Source: Campylobacterota bacterium
GTDB taxonomy: Bacteria; Campylobacterota; Campylobacteria; Campylobacterales; Sulfurovaceae
DNA length: 16,050 bases
NCBI GenBank assembly: GCA_003646505.1
Contig: QMKT01000019.1
Span: forward strand, 1-16,050
Direction of reading: 5' to 3'
Each line of letters starts with the position of its first letter. The stretch's first letter is position 1. A program made the position numbers and the translations under genes. This document shows, piece by piece, positions 1 through 7,836 of this stretch. The notes beneath the pieces were generated by a model that worked only from the letters and a program-made list of their open reading frames with translations, was not told where the DNA came from and did not search any database.

Positions 1-22
1 CTGTTGCATAAAGTGTTGCCAT
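1..22 (-). CDS. rpsI: 30S ribosomal protein S9, N-terminal fragment (cut by window edge)
   Basis: Only the first seven codons are inside the window. Read on the minus strand they encode Met-Ala-Thr-Leu-Tyr-Ala-Thr, which is how S9 proteins of Campylobacterota begin. The start codon lies 2 bp after the rplM stop, and rplM-rpsI is a near-universal bacterial pair whose products join the 50S and 30S subunits. The name rests on that short peptide plus the neighbour. The rest of the gene is beyond coordinate 1. Confidence 0.85.
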
Positions 23-24
23 GA

Positions 25-450
25 TTACGCTTCCTTATTGATTTGTGCAGTATGTGGGTGCTCTGCACCTGCATATACTTTAAGTTTTTTAAGCATTGCT
101 CTACCAAGAGTAGTCTTAGGAAGCATACCTCTTACAGCCAATCTGAAAAGTTTTTCAGTGTGGTTTTCTAACATATCGTCAAGTTTTTTACTTTTAGTTG
201 AACCAAAGTATCCAGAGTGAGTAAAGTATTCTTTATCTTCTAGTTTTTTACCTGAGAATTTTGCTTTTTCAGCATTGATGATTACTACATAGTCACCACA
301 GTCTACATTTGGTGTAAATGATGGTTTATGTTTACCTCTAAGAAGTGTCGCTACTTCAGTTAAGATACGACCAAATGTTTTACCATCTGCATCGATCAAA
401 ACCCAGTCACGTTGTACGTCAGCAGGTTTAAGAACTGATGTTAATTTCAT
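25..450 (-). CDS. rplM: 50S ribosomal protein L13
   Basis: This is a 141-residue protein of the usual length for L13, an early-assembling large-subunit protein that binds 23S rRNA. Visible L13 signatures are W-x-L-I-D-A near residues 16-21, the LRGKHKPSFTPNVDCGDYVV segment from residue 37, and the conserved AVRGMLPKTTLGR stretch near residues 105-117. The start has a good ribosome binding site: AAGGA lies 7 bases before the ATG. The stop is 2 bp before rpsI, so the two are co-transcribed. Transcripts from addA could also read through the 78-bp gap upstream, or a weak promoter there could serve this pair. Nothing is unusual in the protein. Confidence 0.98.
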   Translation of the reverse strand: MKLTSVLKPADVQRDWVLIDADGKTFGRILTEVATLLRGKHKPSFTPNVDCGDYVVIINAEKAKFSGKKLEDKEYFTHSGYFGSTKSKKLDDMLENHTEKLFRLAVRGMLPKTTLGRAMLKKLKVYAGAEHPHTAQINKEA

Positions 451-488
451 GTGAATTTCCTTGTTAAAATATGAGCTTAGCTCTTTTG

Positions 489-501
489 TGGAAGAATAAT
501 A
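489..501 (-). promoter_or_regulatory. Possible -10 element and start for rplM-rpsI
   Basis: In the short gap between the addA stop and rplM, the minus strand has a TATTAT hexamer at 501..496, predicting a start near 489 and a leader of about 38 bases. No good -35 is visible at the expected distance, which is common in Campylobacterota promoters. The AT-rich background makes chance matches likely, so this is tentative. Confidence 0.25.
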
Positions 502-528
502 CCCACTTAACCTTAAAATTTATTTAAA

Positions 529-3276
529 TTAAGAATAGTTTAAGTTTATAGTTTCAATTTCTCCCGATAAAAGATAAACAATCATTCCTTCTGTTCTTTT
601 TCCTGTGATATTTGCGATGGCTTTTTTATAATGTCCAACCTGATTTTGATGTTTCACTACATATTTCTTGGAACTTTTATAATCTACAACAAGGTTGTGA
701 TCTTCATACTCCAAAAGCAAATCGATCTGTTTGAGTTCACCTTCAAAACTAAATGATTGTTCTTTACGTACTTTTGCACCCTGAAGTAAGGACTGAAATG
801 CTTTATTTTCTATAAGTTCCCTGCTGCGTTTTTCTATCTCATCTATACGCTCATGACTGAGTTGCTGTCCATATTTATTATTCATAGACATCATCGCAGC
901 AGATAAACTACCCTCGTCAAATGAACCTAGCATCTCTAAAGTATAGTGTAATGCCGTACCAAAAAGGATGGCTTCATAATCTTTTTCTTCTTCCCCCTCT
1001 GGAGTGAGAGTCTCCTGTGTCCCATAATTTGAAAGCACGATAGGTACAATTTTCTGCTCTTTCTGAATGCTCAACGCTGAACGCTGAACGCTCAATGCAC
1101 CAATGCACATTGTCTCCATTCCTATCTCATCAAAAACAGACTCTTTAGGCTTTCGTATCACTATCAAACCCTCCACTGCCCGTGTAAGTGCCACATACAG
1201 TACATTTTTACTGTCTTTTAACGCAGAAACTTTTCTCTCTTCCATGATAGTGGCATAGTTCTCATCAAAGTTTTCTCTGCCTTTGGTTCTGTAGAGAATT
1301 TGATCTATATAAAGGTTGTCATTGTAATGATAGATAAGTGCTGATTTATCAGCGTTTTTACGTGTCAGTTTATCTAAGAGTATGACATACTCAAACTCCA
1401 AACCTTTTGAGCCATGGACGGTCATGATCTTTGCACCGTGCACAGTGTTGGATGCCACAGCAATGCTCGAACTTTGAAACTCTTCTATAAAAGTTGGTAT
1501 GTCAGAAAAGGAAGAGGCAAATTCCAAAAGCTTAAGCACGTTCAAGTCATCATCAAAATAACCAAATTCACGTACCAGTCTATCTACAACCTGCAAAGGA
1601 GACATAAACGCAGAGAACCATGCAGTATCTACTTCTTCTAAGGTTTTATTCACTTTGAGCAGCATAGCCTGTGCATCTATCTTCTCTCCAAAGAACAGAT
1701 ATTCACACATCGCGACCAAAGCTGCTATTTTAGGCATATTTTTTAAAGAAGACGAGGTTTTCAAAAGCGTGTGTATGCCTTCATGTTCACAGGCTTCCTG
1801 CAAACTTTGTCCATCTTTATTTGTATGTACCAAAAAAGCGATCTCATCTACATTTATACCTAGATCTAAAAGTCTTTTGACCTGTGTCACCGCTTCGTCT
1901 ATGAGTTCCTCAGACTCTAATACTTCTACATACCCTTCAGATGCTCCAGCTCTACTCTTCTGCACAGTGTACCCTTCCATAGTATGTTCAAACCAGTGAT
2001 TAACCTGTTCCACCACATTTTTAGAAGATCTATAATTGGTATCCATCTGTTCTATATTCACACCATAGTTATCTGCCACGTTGTCAAAGAGTTCTTCTAC
2101 CCCACCCCGAAAACGGTAGAGTGACTGTTTCGTATCTCCCACATAAAAAAAGCTCTTAAATTCACTCTGTCCATGTCCTGCAAAGATCTCATCAATAAGT
2201 GGTTGGAGTAATAAAAACTGTAAGGTAGAAGTATCTTGAAATTCATCAAGCAGTATATGTTTGAACTTTGCATCTATTTTAAAATACAAAAACTCTTTAC
2301 TCATACTCTCATGTAAAAGCCTGTATGTAAAATAGGTCAAATCATCAAAAGTCAAGACACCTGAAGTTTTGGCATTGGTGATCGTTGCATTTTTGTAGTA
2401 ATCATAGATCTTAAAAAGATTATGCAGTACTAACATTTCTCTCATCTTTGCCCATTGGGATAGTAAGACTTTTAATGCTAAGAACTTCTCATCTATTTGA
2501 GGACTTTGTTCTACATATTTTTTATAATTTCTATGCTCTAAAAGACTAACTTTTTTAAACACATCTTTTGAAAAAAGTATTTTAGTTCTCATAGGTAAAA
2601 AATTTCCAATAGCTGTTTTTGATGCTCCTGATGCTATTACCAATTGAGATAGTGACTCACGACAGATATCTATCTCTTTTTCTAAGTTAGTGATATTGGG
2701 AACTTCATAACTTGTATCTGGCAACAAAGGGTCAACTTTGTAGAAGTTCTGCATCAGGTCAAAGATCTTTCCAAACCTCTTGTCTTCTATATCCATAGCC
2801 AACTTAACCAAGTTGGAGAGTAGTCCTTCAGCTTGTACCTCATCTAAAAAGTGTTTTTCAAGCGTATCTTCACCCTCCGTTTTGGTCACAAAGTCAGGTT
2901 CAAGACCTAACTCCAAAGAAGCAGAACGTAAAATACCGGAGAAAAAGCTGTCAAGTGTCACGATGTAAGAGTTGGAAGCCAAAAATCGAGCCAAAACCTC
3001 AGGCTGTTTAGCAAACAACTCTTCATGACTCAATCCTGTTTGCACAACAATAGCATCTAGAAATGCTTCATTCTCCCCCAGATTTCGTAAGGAATCCACT
3101 ACCCTCTGACGCATCTCTGCTGCTGCTTTGTTAGTAAAGGTTGCGGCAAGTATGCTGTTAGGGGATTCTCCCATAAAGAGCAGTGATATGTAGCGAACAG
3201 ATAAGGCAAAGGTTTTTCCAGATCCTGCTGAAGCGGAGTAGGCTAAAAATGGTTTGAAGTTTGGGTTTTGACTCAT
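529..3276 (-). CDS. addA: AddA-type helicase-nuclease subunit (UvrD/RecB-like, PD-(D/E)XK nuclease)
   Basis: AddA is the helicase-nuclease subunit of AddAB, which processes double-strand DNA ends for RecA-dependent recombination. The 915 residues show superfamily 1 helicase motifs in order: Walker A ASAGSGKT (15-22), motif Ia ILAATFTNKAA (42-52), Walker B DEFQDT (334-339), GDTKQSLYRFRGG (380-392), NYRS (414-417), TVHGSKGLEFEYVIL (619-633) and NVLYVALTRA (691-700). The C-terminal RecB-like nuclease has FGTALHYTLE (772-781), Asp852, the VVDYKSS core (Asp865, Lys867) and a Q-x3-Y motif (879-883). The partner addB lies upstream, with mazEF inserted between. The mazF stop is only 4 bp from this ATG, so addA is probably translated from mazEF mRNA too. 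A 35-bp heptamer repeat is embedded at 1064-1098, in the linker between helicase and nuclease. The Campylobacterota RecB-like name is used for the same protein. Confidence 0.93.
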   Translation of the reverse strand: MSQNPNFKPFLAYSASAGSGKTFALSVRYISLLFMGESPNSILAATFTNKAAAEMRQRVVDSLRNLGENEAFLDAIVVQTGLSHEELFAKQPEVLARFLASNSYIVTLDSFFSGILRSASLELGLEPDFVTKTEGEDTLEKHFLDEVQAEGLLSNLVKLAMDIEDKRFGKIFDLMQNFYKVDPLLPDTSYEVPNITNLEKEIDICRESLSQLVIASGASKTAIGNFLPMRTKILFSKDVFKKVSLLEHRNYKKYVEQSPQIDEKFLALKVLLSQWAKMREMLVLHNLFKIYDYYKNATITNAKTSGVLTFDDLTYFTYRLLHESMSKEFLYFKIDAKFKHILLDEFQDTSTLQFLLLQPLIDEIFAGHGQSEFKSFFYVGDTKQSLYRFRGGVEELFDNVADNYGVNIEQMDTNYRSSKNVVEQVNHWFEHTMEGYTVQKSRAGASEGYVEVLESEELIDEAVTQVKRLLDLGINVDEIAFLVHTNKDGQSLQEACEHEGIHTLLKTSSSLKNMPKIAALVAMCEYLFFGEKIDAQAMLLKVNKTLEEVDTAWFSAFMSPLQVVDRLVREFGYFDDDLNVLKLLEFASSFSDIPTFIEEFQSSSIAVASNTVHGAKIMTVHGSKGLEFEYVILLDKLTRKNADKSALIYHYNDNLYIDQILYRTKGRENFDENYATIMEERKVSALKDSKNVLYVALTRAVEGLIVIRKPKESVFDEIGMETMCIGALSVQRSALSIQKEQKIVPIVLSNYGTQETLTPEGEEEKDYEAILFGTALHYTLEMLGSFDEGSLSAAMMSMNNKYGQQLSHERIDEIEKRSRELIENKAFQSLLQGAKVRKEQSFSFEGELKQIDLLLEYEDHNLVVDYKSSKKYVVKHQNQVGHYKKAIANITGKRTEGMIVYLLSGEIETINLNYS
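1064..1098. repeat. Five tandem degenerate 7-bp units inside addA
   Basis: On the plus strand the units read TGAATGC, TCAACGC, TGAACGC, TGAACGC, TCAATGC, all fitting T(G/C)AA(C/T)GC. A further near-copy, CCAATGC, follows after one base. In addA the array encodes a Ser/Ala/Leu/Gln-rich linker around residues 727-738 (ALSVQRSALSIQ), outside all helicase and nuclease motifs. Because 35 is not a multiple of three, unit gain or loss would shift the frame unless three units move together. It looks like an expanded or inserted low-complexity element within a tolerant linker. Confidence 0.8.
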
Positions 3277-3280
3277 CTAT

Positions 3281-3592
3281 TTAATCTACCAACATCTCTT
3301 TAATAATCTTCTTTACCTCATCTATCTTTTTTTTACTTATTTTTGTGTCCGTCACTTTTACTATTCTTTTAACTGAGATAGTCCGTATCTGATCAAGTAC
3401 CGCAAAGCTATCGACTCTGAGTTGCACTCTTGTTGGGTAGTCTTTCTTTTTTGAAGTCATAGGAGCTACGATGACATTAGAGTAGTTCATCTCATTTGGC
3501 GATATAACCAAGCATGGTCTAGTCTTTTGTATCTCAGAGCCTACTGTTGGATTGAGATTTACAATGACTACTGAGTATTGCTTATATCTCAT
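3281..3592 (-). CDS. mazF: MazF/PemK-family endoribonuclease toxin
   Basis: This 103-residue protein matches the MazF/PemK fold family, sequence-specific mRNA interferases. Family marks are the N-terminal G-S-E-I-Q-K-T-R-P-C-L-V-I-S stretch (about residues 18-31), with the catalytic-type Arg in KTRP, the central APMTSKKKDYPTRV segment with its conserved Thr, and DQIRTISVKRI near residues 87-97. Length is normal for the family. The start codon lies inside the end of the upstream antitoxin gene (11-bp overlap), the usual arrangement for translational coupling. Its stop lies 4 bp before the addA start, which is unusual. It reads as intact. Cleavage specificity cannot be read from sequence. Confidence 0.92.
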   Translation of the reverse strand: MRYKQYSVVIVNLNPTVGSEIQKTRPCLVISPNEMNYSNVIVAPMTSKKKDYPTRVQLRVDSFAVLDQIRTISVKRIVKVTDTKISKKKIDEVKKIIKEMLVD

Positions 3593-3803
3593 CCCTATCT
3601 AGTGTATCGTCTATAAGTAAGGCATTCTCACCATTTTTAAACTTCTCACCCCAACCCATACGCGGTTCTTCCACAACATCAAGTACTATACTACCCTCTT
3701 CGATACGTAATTCAAAGCTCTTAGGTGCGTCTATCTCTTTCAGTACAGAAGCAGGTATACGTATGCCTTTACTTGTACCTATATCTATAAGTAAAACTTG
3801 CAT
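3582..3803 (-). CDS. mazE: MazE/AbrB-type antitoxin
   Basis: This 73-residue protein has an AbrB/MazE swapped-hairpin DNA-binding N-terminus: IGTSKGIRIPASVLKEI (about 8-24) is the typical 'x-G-N-S-x-G-I-R-I-P' block. The acidic C-terminal tail carries the PRMGWGEKF element (about 48-56), which in MazE relatives wraps round and neutralises the toxin. A strong AAAGGAGT ribosome binding site precedes the ATG. It overlaps mazF by 11 bp. Such antitoxins usually repress their own promoter, and an exact-consensus promoter with repeated ATAATTAT palindromes sits immediately upstream. Family assignment is firm. The autoregulation is inferred. Confidence 0.9.
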   Translation of the reverse strand: MQVLLIDIGTSKGIRIPASVLKEIDAPKSFELRIEEGSIVLDVVEEPRMGWGEKFKNGENALLIDDTLDRDEI

Positions 3804-3813
3804 AGTGACTCCT

Positions 3814-3849
3814 TTTTATAATTATAGTATAATTATGTTTTTGTGTCAA
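3814..3849 (-). promoter_or_regulatory. Consensus sigma70 promoter of mazEF (and probably addA)
   Basis: On the minus strand a perfect TTGACA (3849..3844) and a perfect TATAAT (3826..3821) are separated by exactly 17 bp. The predicted start, near 3814, leaves a leader of only about 11 bases that contains the AAAGGAGT ribosome binding site. Such an ideal promoter is rare in Campylobacterota, where -35 elements are usually poor. It should be strong unless repressed. Confidence 0.8.
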
Positions 3850-3867
3850 CTTTAAGCTTATAATTAT
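3818..3867. promoter_or_regulatory. Operator-like array of ATAATTAT palindromes at the mazEF promoter
   Basis: The self-complementary octamer ATAATTAT occurs at 3818-3825, 3829-3836 and 3860-3867, that is 11 and 31 bp apart, about one and three helical turns. The first copy overlaps the -10, the second lies in the spacer and the third is upstream of the -35. This layout suits a dimeric repressor such as MazE or MazEF. AT-rich DNA makes such words common, so the binding role is inferred. Confidence 0.5.
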
Positions 3868-3956
3868 TAATTAAATATACTATTTTTAGTTGTATCTTCG
3901 TATTTTTTTATTTTCATGCTAATGATTTTACAGTATCTTTTTTAAATAATTTGTAT

Positions 3957-6323
3957 TTATAAATACTCTCCTCTCTCACACATAAGCGTAAACTCACACC
4001 ATTTACATTTTTGAAGATCTTCGCATTTCTCAGCCACAAAGCTTTTTGTCTGTTTTAAAGTGGCTATATGTTCTTCAAGAAGTTCATTTCTCTCTTCTAG
4101 CAGTGTCACTTTCTGCATCTCTCCTCCATCTAATATCTTTAAAAAAGCCAAGGAGATATTCTGATATTTATCTGCTAATAGTTGTAAATAGATACTCATC
4201 TGAAAATCTGTTAGTTTATCTGGATTTAGTTTTTTAGGTTCTTTATCCACATTCCCACTTTTATAGTCTAAGACCAAAGTGTCTGTAGCATTTTGATCTA
4301 TACGGTCGATACGCCCTTTGAAATTTAAACCACCTATCTGAGCAGTAAACTCTTTTTCTCTGTGTACCACCTTCCACTCTGCTTGAAAGTGTGCTATTTG
4401 TGTCTCTATATAGCCCTTTAACTTCTCTTTCCAAAGCAGTTTTCTATAGGCAGTCTTCGCATCATCAAAAGGAAGAAGTACATCTAACTGTTTATGTATA
4501 GCTAATTCTAGTTCGTTACTTGAAGTATAGCGGTCATGGTTCTCATGTATACGTTCAAGAACTGTATGCAAAAATGAACCCTCATTGAGTTCATCATCAT
4601 CTTTAGCCTGTATCTTCTGCATATAACGGTAGTAGTATTTTCGCTTACATTCCAGATAAGTCTTCAATCTTGAGGCTGACCAAGTGATGTCCTGTGCATT
4701 GAAATGCTCTACACGAGGATCGTCGTCATCTTTCAGTTGTGAAGGTTGTGCATAGAGTAAGTCAAATTGTGCTTGCGTCTGCTCTGCATTTTCCAATTGT
4801 AATTCATAAAGAAATTTTGAAGGCAGTTTATTGTCCGAAGTACTATAGAGTATCACTGCTTGTGATGCTTGTTCCAAAAGACGTTTGTAATACTGCTTCT
4901 GCAAAGCTTCTCTGTCATTTTTAGTAGGCAGATTTGCAAAAGCCCGTACTTGTGAGTTTAAAAACTGGTCTTTACTGGAAGTGGCAGGTACGACTCCTTC
5001 ATTAAAATCTACGATAACCACACCTTCAAAATGCACACCTCTGGTCTCAAGTACTCCCATAACAGTTATCATTCCACCGCGCACATCATCCATCGTTACT
5101 TTTGAAAGTGCCTTGAGCCATAAAAAGAGCCACTCTTTCAAACCTAGCTCTTCAGTTTCTAATACTTTTATGAAGTGCAGATACTTCTCATGCACCCGTT
5201 CATTGAACTTTTCTTTTTTTTCTCCCTCCAATAAAGGACTGTCATGTAACCCTAATCCATCAATACAGGTAAAAAAACTACCCACATTCATTTTTTTACT
5301 TGCAGATATCTTTTCAATCTCTTCAACGTTCAAGCCATAACGTTCAAGCAGTTTTTTACTCTCCACATCAAAACTTTGCCAGTATCCGTAAAGTGCATCT
5401 AACGATTTATAGATACGTCCATTACTGTAGTCATATCCCATCGCAAAGTTCAGGTTATTGTGTCTGTCAAAAATGGTAAAGTGTTCTTTAAAACTCTCAT
5501 CGGGGAGTATCAGTACGATCTCTTCTGCTTTCATCCCTGAGCCAACCATCTCTTCTATCTTGGCAAAGGCTACAGCGATCTGTTCTTCTCTCTCTTCTAC
5601 AGCATACACTTTTGCATGGATAGCATTCTCATTCTTCTGCATCGTTAACACTTTTTTATCTGTCATAGAAAAACTGATATGTTGACCATTTTCCAAGGCA
5701 ATGCCTAGCATCCCAAAACGCTCTTGCATTTTTTTGTTGAACTTCGAAGTGGTATAATGGACGGTCAATGATGATTCTTTAGAGATCTTTTCTAACAGTT
5801 CAAGTTCAAAATGACTCAAATATCCTTCAAGATGGATTTCTATGTGTTCATACCCTTTTAAAAAACCTATATTCAGTATATAACTACCAGGTATAAAGGC
5901 TTTATCTGTATAGCCCTTCTCATCCAAAAGCCTTTTGTAATTTTCCAAAAGTCTTTCGAGTATTTCCAAGTGCGTACCAAACTCTGCATAGGCATCAGCC
6001 TGGGACAAAGTCATAAAATCTATCTGCTCTGCTGCCAACTCTTCAAAAAATTTAAACAAGGCATCACTCTTGGTAAAAAACCTTACCAAAGAGATATCTA
6101 GCTTTAAATCTTCAAACGCTTCAAACTTTGCTGCTTCACGCAAAATTAATATTCGTTGTAAAGGGTCTATCTGCATTCTGTTTTCAAGCAATATAGTTCG
6201 CTGTTCAAACTCATCCATACGCATGAGTGTAGGTAAAAAGCCGTTCAACTCTTTATGTTGTGTACTTACTGTTCTTAAAGCTCTTGAAGTTGGATATATA
6301 TGCAGTTGATTACGACTCAGCAT
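3957..6323 (-). CDS. addB: AddB-type nuclease subunit with iron-sulfur cluster motif
   Basis: AddB is the partner of AddA in double-strand-end processing and recombination. The 788-residue protein has a degenerate helicase-like region: MGVLETRGVHFEGVVIVDF (422-440) with NEGVVPA matches the motif V area of AddB/RecC-like proteins, but I see no Walker A at the N-terminus. The C-terminal nuclease is intact: Asp673 in GRIDRID, VLDYKSG (Asp686, Lys688) and Q-x3-Y (708-712). Cys559 and the C-x2-C-x5-C cluster (773, 776, 782) form the AddB-type iron-sulfur site that brackets the nuclease. It is divergent from hemN. The ATG at 6323 lacks a strong ribosome binding site, but the N-terminal family sequence starts within a few residues, so the start is reasonable. 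The partner addA is separated from it by mazEF. Confidence 0.87.
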   Translation of the reverse strand: MLSRNQLHIYPTSRALRTVSTQHKELNGFLPTLMRMDEFEQRTILLENRMQIDPLQRILILREAAKFEAFEDLKLDISLVRFFTKSDALFKFFEELAAEQIDFMTLSQADAYAEFGTHLEILERLLENYKRLLDEKGYTDKAFIPGSYILNIGFLKGYEHIEIHLEGYLSHFELELLEKISKESSLTVHYTTSKFNKKMQERFGMLGIALENGQHISFSMTDKKVLTMQKNENAIHAKVYAVEEREEQIAVAFAKIEEMVGSGMKAEEIVLILPDESFKEHFTIFDRHNNLNFAMGYDYSNGRIYKSLDALYGYWQSFDVESKKLLERYGLNVEEIEKISASKKMNVGSFFTCIDGLGLHDSPLLEGEKKEKFNERVHEKYLHFIKVLETEELGLKEWLFLWLKALSKVTMDDVRGGMITVMGVLETRGVHFEGVVIVDFNEGVVPATSSKDQFLNSQVRAFANLPTKNDREALQKQYYKRLLEQASQAVILYSTSDNKLPSKFLYELQLENAEQTQAQFDLLYAQPSQLKDDDDPRVEHFNAQDITWSASRLKTYLECKRKYYYRYMQKIQAKDDDELNEGSFLHTVLERIHENHDRYTSSNELELAIHKQLDVLLPFDDAKTAYRKLLWKEKLKGYIETQIAHFQAEWKVVHREKEFTAQIGGLNFKGRIDRIDQNATDTLVLDYKSGNVDKEPKKLNPDKLTDFQMSIYLQLLADKYQNISLAFLKILDGGEMQKVTLLEERNELLEEHIATLKQTKSFVAEKCEDLQKCKWCEFTLMCERGEYL

Positions 6324-6426
6324 TTAGTGCTTCGCATGCATTGAATTTTAATTCTTATCATAGAAGAAGTATAACATAGCAGAAGTAACATTGACGTATA
6401 TCATTTTTCTTAAATCGGCTTTTAGA

Positions 6427-6439
6427 TATAATCCTTACC
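6427..6439 (+). promoter_or_regulatory. Probable hemN promoter (-10 TATAAT)
   Basis: TATAAT at 6427-6432 follows a T-rich stretch and has no clear -35, the usual sigma70 pattern in Campylobacterota. The predicted start near 6439 gives a leader of about 20 bases with AAGGA at 6450-6454 before the chosen ATG. Confidence 0.6.
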
Positions 6440-6459
6440 AATATACATCAAGGATGACA

Positions 6460-7836
6460 ATGCAATACTTAAGCAACTCCGCACTCATACAAAAATACAA
6501 CATTCCGGGTCCACGATACACCTCTTATCCTACTGTTCCATTTTGGGATAAAGAAGGCATCAAAGAATCTGACTGGGAAGAGACTGTTAAACGTTCTTTC
6601 AATGAGAGTAATACGCAGGAGGGCATCTCTTTGTACATCCACATGCCTTACTGTGAGAGTCTTTGTACTTTCTGTGCTTGTCATAAACACATCACCAAAC
6701 AGCACACTGTAGAAGATACATACATCGATACTGTACTTAAAGAGTGGAAACTCTATGTGGATCTTTTGGATGACAAACCCTCCATTGCCGAGATCCATCT
6801 TGGTGGAGGTACACCTACCTTCTTCTCCTCTGCAAACCTTAAACGTATGATAGAGGGTATTTTAGAAGATGCCACACTTCATGAGACCTATGATTTTTCT
6901 TTTGAGGCACATCCAAATGAAACAACAGAAGAACAACTACAAACACTTTTTGATCTAGGATTCAACCGTACCTCTTTTGGTATCCAGGATTATGACCCAA
7001 CCGTACAAAAAGCCATTAACCGTATTCAGACTTATGAGACAGTAGAAAAGATCAATAATATGTCACGCAAGATAGGTTTTGGATCTATCTCTCATGACAT
7101 TATCTTTGGATTACCACATCAAAATAAAGAAAATATTAAAACAACTATCGCTAATACAGTAGCACTTAGACCAGACCGTATCGCATACTATTCTTATGCG
7201 CATGTACCTTGGATAAAAGGTGTAGGGCAAAGAGGATTTGATGAGAATGACTTGCCTAAAGATGAATACAAAAGAGAACTCTATGAATTGGGTAAACAAC
7301 TCTTTTTTGAAGCAGGATACGAAGAGATAGGTATGGATCACTTTTCATTACCTACAGACTCGCTTTACAAAGCAATGAAAAATAAAAAACTCCATAGAAA
7401 CTTTATGGGGTACACTGCCGGTAAAACTAAACTTATGATAGGTCTGGGCATGTCTTCCATCTCTGATTCATGGTACTCTTTTGCACAAAATGAAAAACGT
7501 GTAGAAGATTATGTCAACAGGGTCAATGAAGGTAAATTGCCTGTTTTTAGAGGGCACCTGCTTAGTGCAGAAGATCTCATAGTGCGTCAACATATTTTAA
7601 ACCTCATGTGTAACCTTGAGACTTCATGGGAAAATGATGAGATGAAACTAGATACCATGCCTGAGATACTGAAACGACTTGAAGAAATGGAAGAAGATAA
7701 ACTGATAGAAGTGTATGATAACAGACTTGCAGTTAAAGAATCTGCACGTATGTTTGTAAGAAATGTTTGTATGGCATTTGACCTAAGACTGGCAGAAAAC
7801 CAGCCCGAAGGTAAGATATTCTCTATGACTATTTAG
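6460..7836 (+). CDS. hemN: Oxygen-independent coproporphyrinogen III oxidase (radical SAM)
   Basis: HemN converts coproporphyrinogen III to protoporphyrinogen IX without oxygen, using a 4Fe-4S cluster and two S-adenosylmethionine molecules. From the chosen start it has 458 residues, close to the E. coli enzyme. The radical SAM motif is C-x3-C-x2-C-x-C (65, 69, 72, 74), whose fourth Cys marks true HemN rather than the HemW-like proteins. GGGTPT (115-120) is the SAM-binding glycine motif. NIPGPRYTSYPT (14-25) is the N-terminal HemN signature. The reading frame stays open back to 6391, but AAGGA sits 5 bases before the ATG at 6460 and the -10 lies inside the longer version, so 6460 is preferred (6454 overlaps the ribosome binding site). 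It is the only plus-strand gene here and ends in an 8-bp overlap with the cco operon. Confidence 0.95.
   Translation: MQYLSNSALIQKYNIPGPRYTSYPTVPFWDKEGIKESDWEETVKRSFNESNTQEGISLYIHMPYCESLCTFCACHKHITKQHTVEDTYIDTVLKEWKLYVDLLDDKPSIAEIHLGGGTPTFFSSANLKRMIEGILEDATLHETYDFSFEAHPNETTEEQLQTLFDLGFNRTSFGIQDYDPTVQKAINRIQTYETVEKINNMSRKIGFGSISHDIIFGLPHQNKENIKTTIANTVALRPDRIAYYSYAHVPWIKGVGQRGFDENDLPKDEYKRELYELGKQLFFEAGYEEIGMDHFSLPTDSLYKAMKNKKLHRNFMGYTAGKTKLMIGLGMSSISDSWYSFAQNEKRVEDYVNRVNEGKLPVFRGHLLSAEDLIVRQHILNLMCNLETSWENDEMKLDTMPEILKRLEEMEEDKLIEVYDNRLAVKESARMFVRNVCMAFDLRLAENQPEGKIFSMTI

Noticed and set aside
455..485. GAGC/GCTC hairpin in the rplM leader as an L13 autoregulatory element
   Set aside because: The stem has only 4-5 bp and does not resemble a known ribosomal-protein leader; probably chance.
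1655..1999. 114-codon plus-strand open frame
   Set aside because: It is antisense to the well-supported addA gene and has low-complexity shadow composition.
3868..3956. Possible terminator or small gene between addB and the mazEF promoter
   Set aside because: The stretch is very AT-rich with T-runs, but I found no stable stem and no open frame with a ribosome binding site.
4981..5340. 119-codon plus-strand open frame
   Set aside because: It is antisense to addB, Ser/Thr-rich in the way reverse-strand shadows are, and has no recognisable domain.
6391..6459. Longer hemN start with 23 extra residues
   Set aside because: The predicted -10 (6427-6432) lies within it, it has no ribosome binding site, and AAGGA at 6450-6454 points to the ATG at 6460.
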